This document shows, piece by piece, positions 18,950 to 21,500 of a stretch of DNA of 21,500 nt (position 1 is its first letter; each line of letters opens with the position of its first letter). The notes beneath the pieces were generated by a model that was given only the letters and a program-made list of their open reading frames with translations, was not told where the DNA came from and ran no database searches. Source of the stretch: Cristatella mucedo (Eukaryota > Bryozoa > Phylactolaemata > Cristatellidae). The stretch spans positions 1,081,001-1,102,500 of the forward strand of contig WPIO01000130.1 of assembly GCA_009760855.2 (NCBI GenBank), written 5' to 3'. A program made the translations under genes and the position numbers.

Positions 18950-19150
18950 CTGCTGATGGGCGGCGAGCAGCAGGTCGCGCTGGTGACGCTCCTGCGCCAG
19001 CAGCTGCTGCTTTCGTCCTGCTCGCCGGAGGCACACGACAGCTGCCTGCAGCTCCTTGTCGTGCGAGCGCCTCAGGTCCTTCAGTTGCCCGTCGTACTCC
19101 TTGGCCTGCTGCTCGCGAAGGCCCTTCGACCTCAGCAGATCCTGCTCGAC
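18950..19150 (-). CDS. Exon B of the coiled-coil gene (intact frame)
   Basis: This is the cleanest exon: 201 bases, 67 codons, with no stop or shift. It starts VEQDLLRSKGLREQQAKEY, continues DGQLKDLRRSHDKELQA and ends QERHQRDLLLAAHQQ. The composition and spacing of leucines and charged residues predict one continuous helix. The donor CAGCAG/GTGAGC is strong. The acceptor is the only AG at hand (GTCAAG/GTCGAG, after a CT-rich stretch), and the frame upstream of it holds a stop, so the exon must begin near here. Both edges are in phase 0 and match exon A and exon C. Confidence 0.62.
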
Positions 19151-19340
19151 CTTGACACGATCGATTATTCAGAGAGGGTGAGGGTAAACGAACGTCAAAG
19201 CGCGTGCGCAGCAGCGCCTCTAAAAAAACTCGGCATATCAGCCTGTCAGGCAGGCAGGCAGGCAGCCACCTGCCCATGCCAGCCTTCAGTACCGGCGCAC
19301 GCGTCTCTCAATGCATGCTCCACGCCGAAGCCTTCCTCAC

Positions 19341-20034
19341 CTTCGCCATCTGCTGTCTTGGTGGCGGCGACATTTCGCTCGGAGTGTCCGCTACCACCTG
19401 GTTCTTCAGCTCTGGCAGCGCTCGCGCGGTGGGCTGCCGCTGCATTCTGCCCGCGGACTGCACCGCGCATGCCGCAGCAGCTCTCTTCCTCCTTGTCTTT
19501 GGCGCGTGCCCGCGGCCGCGCTCAGCGCCTTGGCGTATCGGCACTTCTGCTGCTCCACTCCTTCGCCGGGGCGCGCATCTGCCGGGCGACGCAGGGGCAG
19601 CGATTGTCAGCCATGGTCACCAGGGTCACGAGCGCGAGCCTCTTCGAGCTATGGCAGGCCCGAGAGCGCTCGCTCTTGCCGCTGCTTCTCGCCACACAGG
19701 ATTGTGCGAACGCTCGACCACGCGCACCCGTTGCCCGCCCGTAACCTTCTTCTCTCGTGAGAGCGCCCGTGCCTGGGCCAGCTGCATGCCGCCTGTCTGC
19801 CCTCAGCCTCACGAAGCCTGCTGCTGGTGCCTTGCTCGGCCTCGTCGGCTGTCTGCCGCGGTTCTGCGACGCGCTGCTCCAGCGCCTGCGATTGCGGCGT
19901 GGCACGCGCTTTTCATTCGCGGCCATGCTTCGCTGCTCTCGGCGAACTGAACGCCATCTGCTTCTCGTGCTTCTCCCGCGGGCCACGCTCTCCGGCGGCG
20001 CCTGTGCTCCTCCTGAACCGCGTGAGCTCGCTGC
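19341..20034 (-). CDS. Exon A of the coiled-coil gene (frameshifted)
   Basis: The acceptor is TTTTTCTCGTGCAG, ending at 20,035, and the donor is GCGAAG/GTGAGG at 19,340. Readable pieces, in changing frames, are SELTRF, QEEHRRRR, REKHEKQM, QALEQRVAEPRQTADEAEQG, SSRLREAEGRQAA, MQLAQARALSREKK and ELKNQVVADTPSEM. They form a highly charged helix typical of a coiled coil. Four to five changes of frame occur within the first 200 bases. Each can be explained by loss of one base next to an identical base (for example TTCAGG for TTCCAGG). The upstream intron contains the long pyrimidine tract. The block may in fact be two exons. Confidence 0.5.
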
Positions 20035-20092
20035 CTGCACGAGAAAAAGCACAAATGCCGGCTTCCAATAAGTCCGAGAGACGGCAAGAGAT

Positions 20093-21283
20093 AGAGGAGG
20101 AGAGAAAGAGAGAGAAGAGAGAGAAAGAAGAGGGGAAAGAGAGGGGAGAAGAAAGAGAGGGGAAGGAAAGGGAGAAGGGAGAAGAAGAGGGAAGAGGGAG
20201 AGAAAGAGAGGGAAAGAGAGAGGAGAAGAAGGGAGAGAAAGAGAAGAGGGGGAGAGGGAGAAGAGAGAGAGAGAGAGGAGGAGAGGAGAGAGAGAGGGGA
20301 GAGAAAGAAGAGGGAAGAGAGAGGAGAAGGAGAGAAAGAGGAGGAGAGAGGAGAAGAAGAGAAAAGAAAGGGGAGAGAGCAGAGAGAGAGAGAAGAAGGA
20401 AGAAGAGAGGAGAGAGGGGAGAAAGAGAGGAGGAGAGAGAGGAGGGAAGAAGGAGGAGAAAAGAAGAGAAGAGAAGAAGAGAGGAGAGAGGAAGAGGAGG
20501 AAGAGAAGAAGGGGGAGAGGGAAGGAGAGAAAGAGAGAAAAAGAAGAAGAAAGAGGGAAGGGAGGAAAAGAAGGAGAAGGATAAGAAAAAGAAGAGGAGA
20601 AGGAAGAGGAGAGAAAGGGAGAAGAAGGAAAAAGAAAGAGAAGAGGGGAGGGAGAAAAGAGGGAGAAGGAAGAGAAGAGGAGAGAGAGAGGGGAAAGGGG
20701 AGAAAAAGAGAGAAAGAAGAGGGGCAAGGAGAGAAGAAAGGAAGGGGGAAGAAGAAAGGGGAAAAGGAGGGGGGAAGGAAGAAGAGAGAGAAGAGGGGGA
20801 GGGAAGGGAGAAGGAGAGAGGAGAGGGAGAAGAAGGAGAGGGGAAGAGGAGAGGAGAGGGGGAGAAGAAGGAAGGAAGAGGAGGAGAGGAAGAAGAGGAA
20901 AAGGAGGAAAAGGAAAAAGAGGAGAGAGAGGGAAAGGAGGGAAGGAGAGAGAGAAAGGAGAGAGGGGAGAAAGGAGAGAAAGGGAGAGGGGGAAGAGGGA
21001 AGAGAGAAGAGAGAGGAAAGAAGAGGAGGGGGAGAGAGAGGGAGAAAGGGAAGAGAGAGAAAAAAGGAAGGGAAGAGGGGAAAAAAAAGAGAAAGAGGAA
21101 AGGAGGGGAAGGAAAAAGAGAAGAGGAAAGGGGAAGGAGAGGAGAAGAGAGAGAAGAGGAGGAAAGGGAGAGGGGGAGGGGAGAGGGAGGAAGGGAGGGG
21201 GAGGAAGGGGAGGAAGGAAGGGAGAGAAAGAAAGGGGGAACGGGAGAAAAGAGAGAGAGGAGGAAAGAGAAGAAGAGAGAGGA
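20093..21283 (+). repeat. 1.19-kb homopurine tract (homopyrimidine on minus strand)
   Basis: Of 1191 bases only four are pyrimidines (20,380, 20,582, 20,725 and 21,241). The rest is an irregular mixture of GA, GGA, GGGA and AAG units rather than a simple repeat. It holds no gene: the very long open frames on both strands arise only because stop codons cannot form without T on one strand or A on the other. On the strand of the coiled-coil gene it lies in the intron upstream of exon A and ends 58 bases before that exon's acceptor. Confidence 0.97.
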
Positions 21284-21500
21284 CAGCAGAGTAAATGAGA
21301 GACAGCAGAGTGAGAGACCAGCAGAGTGAGAGACAGCAGAGTGAGAGACAGCAAGTGAAGACACAGAGTGAGAGACGACCAGAGTAGAGAGACGGCGAAA
21401 GTGAGAGACAACAGAGTGAGAGACAGCAAGTGAAGACAGCAGAGTGAGACAGCAAAGTGAGCAACAGAGTGAGAGACGGCAGAGTGAGAGACAGCAGAGT
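21284..21500 (+). repeat. Minisatellite, about 15-bp unit, running off the window
   Basis: Units of GAGAGACAGCAGAGT repeat about 14 times with small changes (CAGCAAGTGA, ACGGCAGAGT and others). The array starts directly at the end of the homopurine tract and may have grown out of it, gaining CAGC and T. Its right edge is outside the window. Confidence 0.9.

Larger units (their letters stand above)
16572..20034 (-). other. Locus of a coiled-coil protein gene (six exons readable, both ends missing)
   Basis: Six blocks with dense charged and leucine/alanine heptads lie in order on the minus strand. Each is bounded by plausible acceptor and donor sites, and introns are about 190, 750, 300, 108 and 81 bases. 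Most junctions fall between codons (phase 0), giving a consistent gene model. Frames slip repeatedly within the blocks, almost always by one missing base. No signal peptide, membrane segment, motor or kinase domain is visible in this part. The content resembles long rod proteins (centrosomal, rootletin-like or myosin-tail-like). I cannot name the family; a LKLAQ ending in exon E recalls myosin tails but is too short to decide. Confidence 0.6.

Noticed and set aside
16296-19950. Many overlapping frames of 100-330 codons in the GC-rich region on the plus strand
   Set aside because: They are shadows of the minus-strand exons and of GC-rich introns. The charged heptad pattern and splice sites occur only on the minus strand.
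19522-21464. Very long open frames (about 480-635 codons) on both strands across the purine tract
   Set aside because: They arise from composition alone: stops need T on the plus strand or the matching A on the minus strand. The predicted proteins are low-complexity Arg/Glu/Lys or Ser/Leu/Phe/Pro runs.

Overview
The window looks like nuclear DNA of an invertebrate animal. It holds spliced coding sequence with GT..AG boundaries, decayed Ty3/gypsy and L2/CR1-like retroelements, a tRNA-derived SINE, small inverted-repeat DNA elements and many simple repeats. I see no bacterial operon, rRNA gene, CRISPR array or intact tRNA. The species cannot be fixed from the sequence. Nearly every recognisable coding stretch is broken by frameshifts, so this is mostly element-derived, non-coding DNA plus part of one host gene. 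|| Layout. 1-5650 is largely unassigned. It contains a 317-bp element with terminal inverted repeats (2126-2442), a TCTA repeat near 2897, a 62-bp GA repeat (3086-3147) and a short CTG run. A piece of LINE reverse transcriptase lies at 5658-5876. From about 6400 to 10,990 there is one degraded Ty3/gypsy retrotransposon on the + strand with the usual order: primer site, gag with a zinc-knuckle remnant, protease, reverse transcriptase, RNase H, integrase. It is interrupted by three 3' fragments of a single LINE family (7628-7722 and 7941-8620 on the minus strand, 9528-9880 on the plus strand), and a fourth, longer one (11,021-11,740, minus) abuts its 3' side. All four LINE tails keep the same hairpin at the 3' end. 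|| 12,441-13,090 is a decayed copy of an uncharacterised, multiply repeated animal protein family (the one with a KYPCFLC-type motif). 13,401-13,730 is a second, inverted copy of the 2126 element. A possible LINE RT remnant lies near 14,540 and a tRNA-derived SINE at 15,286-15,453 (minus). || From about 16,300 to 20,040 the sequence becomes GC-rich. On the minus strand I can read six exons (A at 19,341-20,034 to F at 16,572-17,003) of a coiled-coil protein with canonical splice sites and mostly phase-0 junctions. The coding frame repeatedly slips, and nearly every slip can be mended by restoring one base beside an identical base, which suggests consensus sequencing error rather than a dead gene. 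The family was not identified. The intron upstream of exon A holds a 1.19-kb almost pure purine tract (homopyrimidine on the gene strand, 20,093-21,283), followed by a 15-bp minisatellite running off the window. || The best candidates for a second look are the broken but well-structured coiled-coil gene, the giant homopurine tract next to its splice acceptor, the nested LINE-in-gypsy structure with its conserved 3' hairpin, and the KYPCF-family relic.
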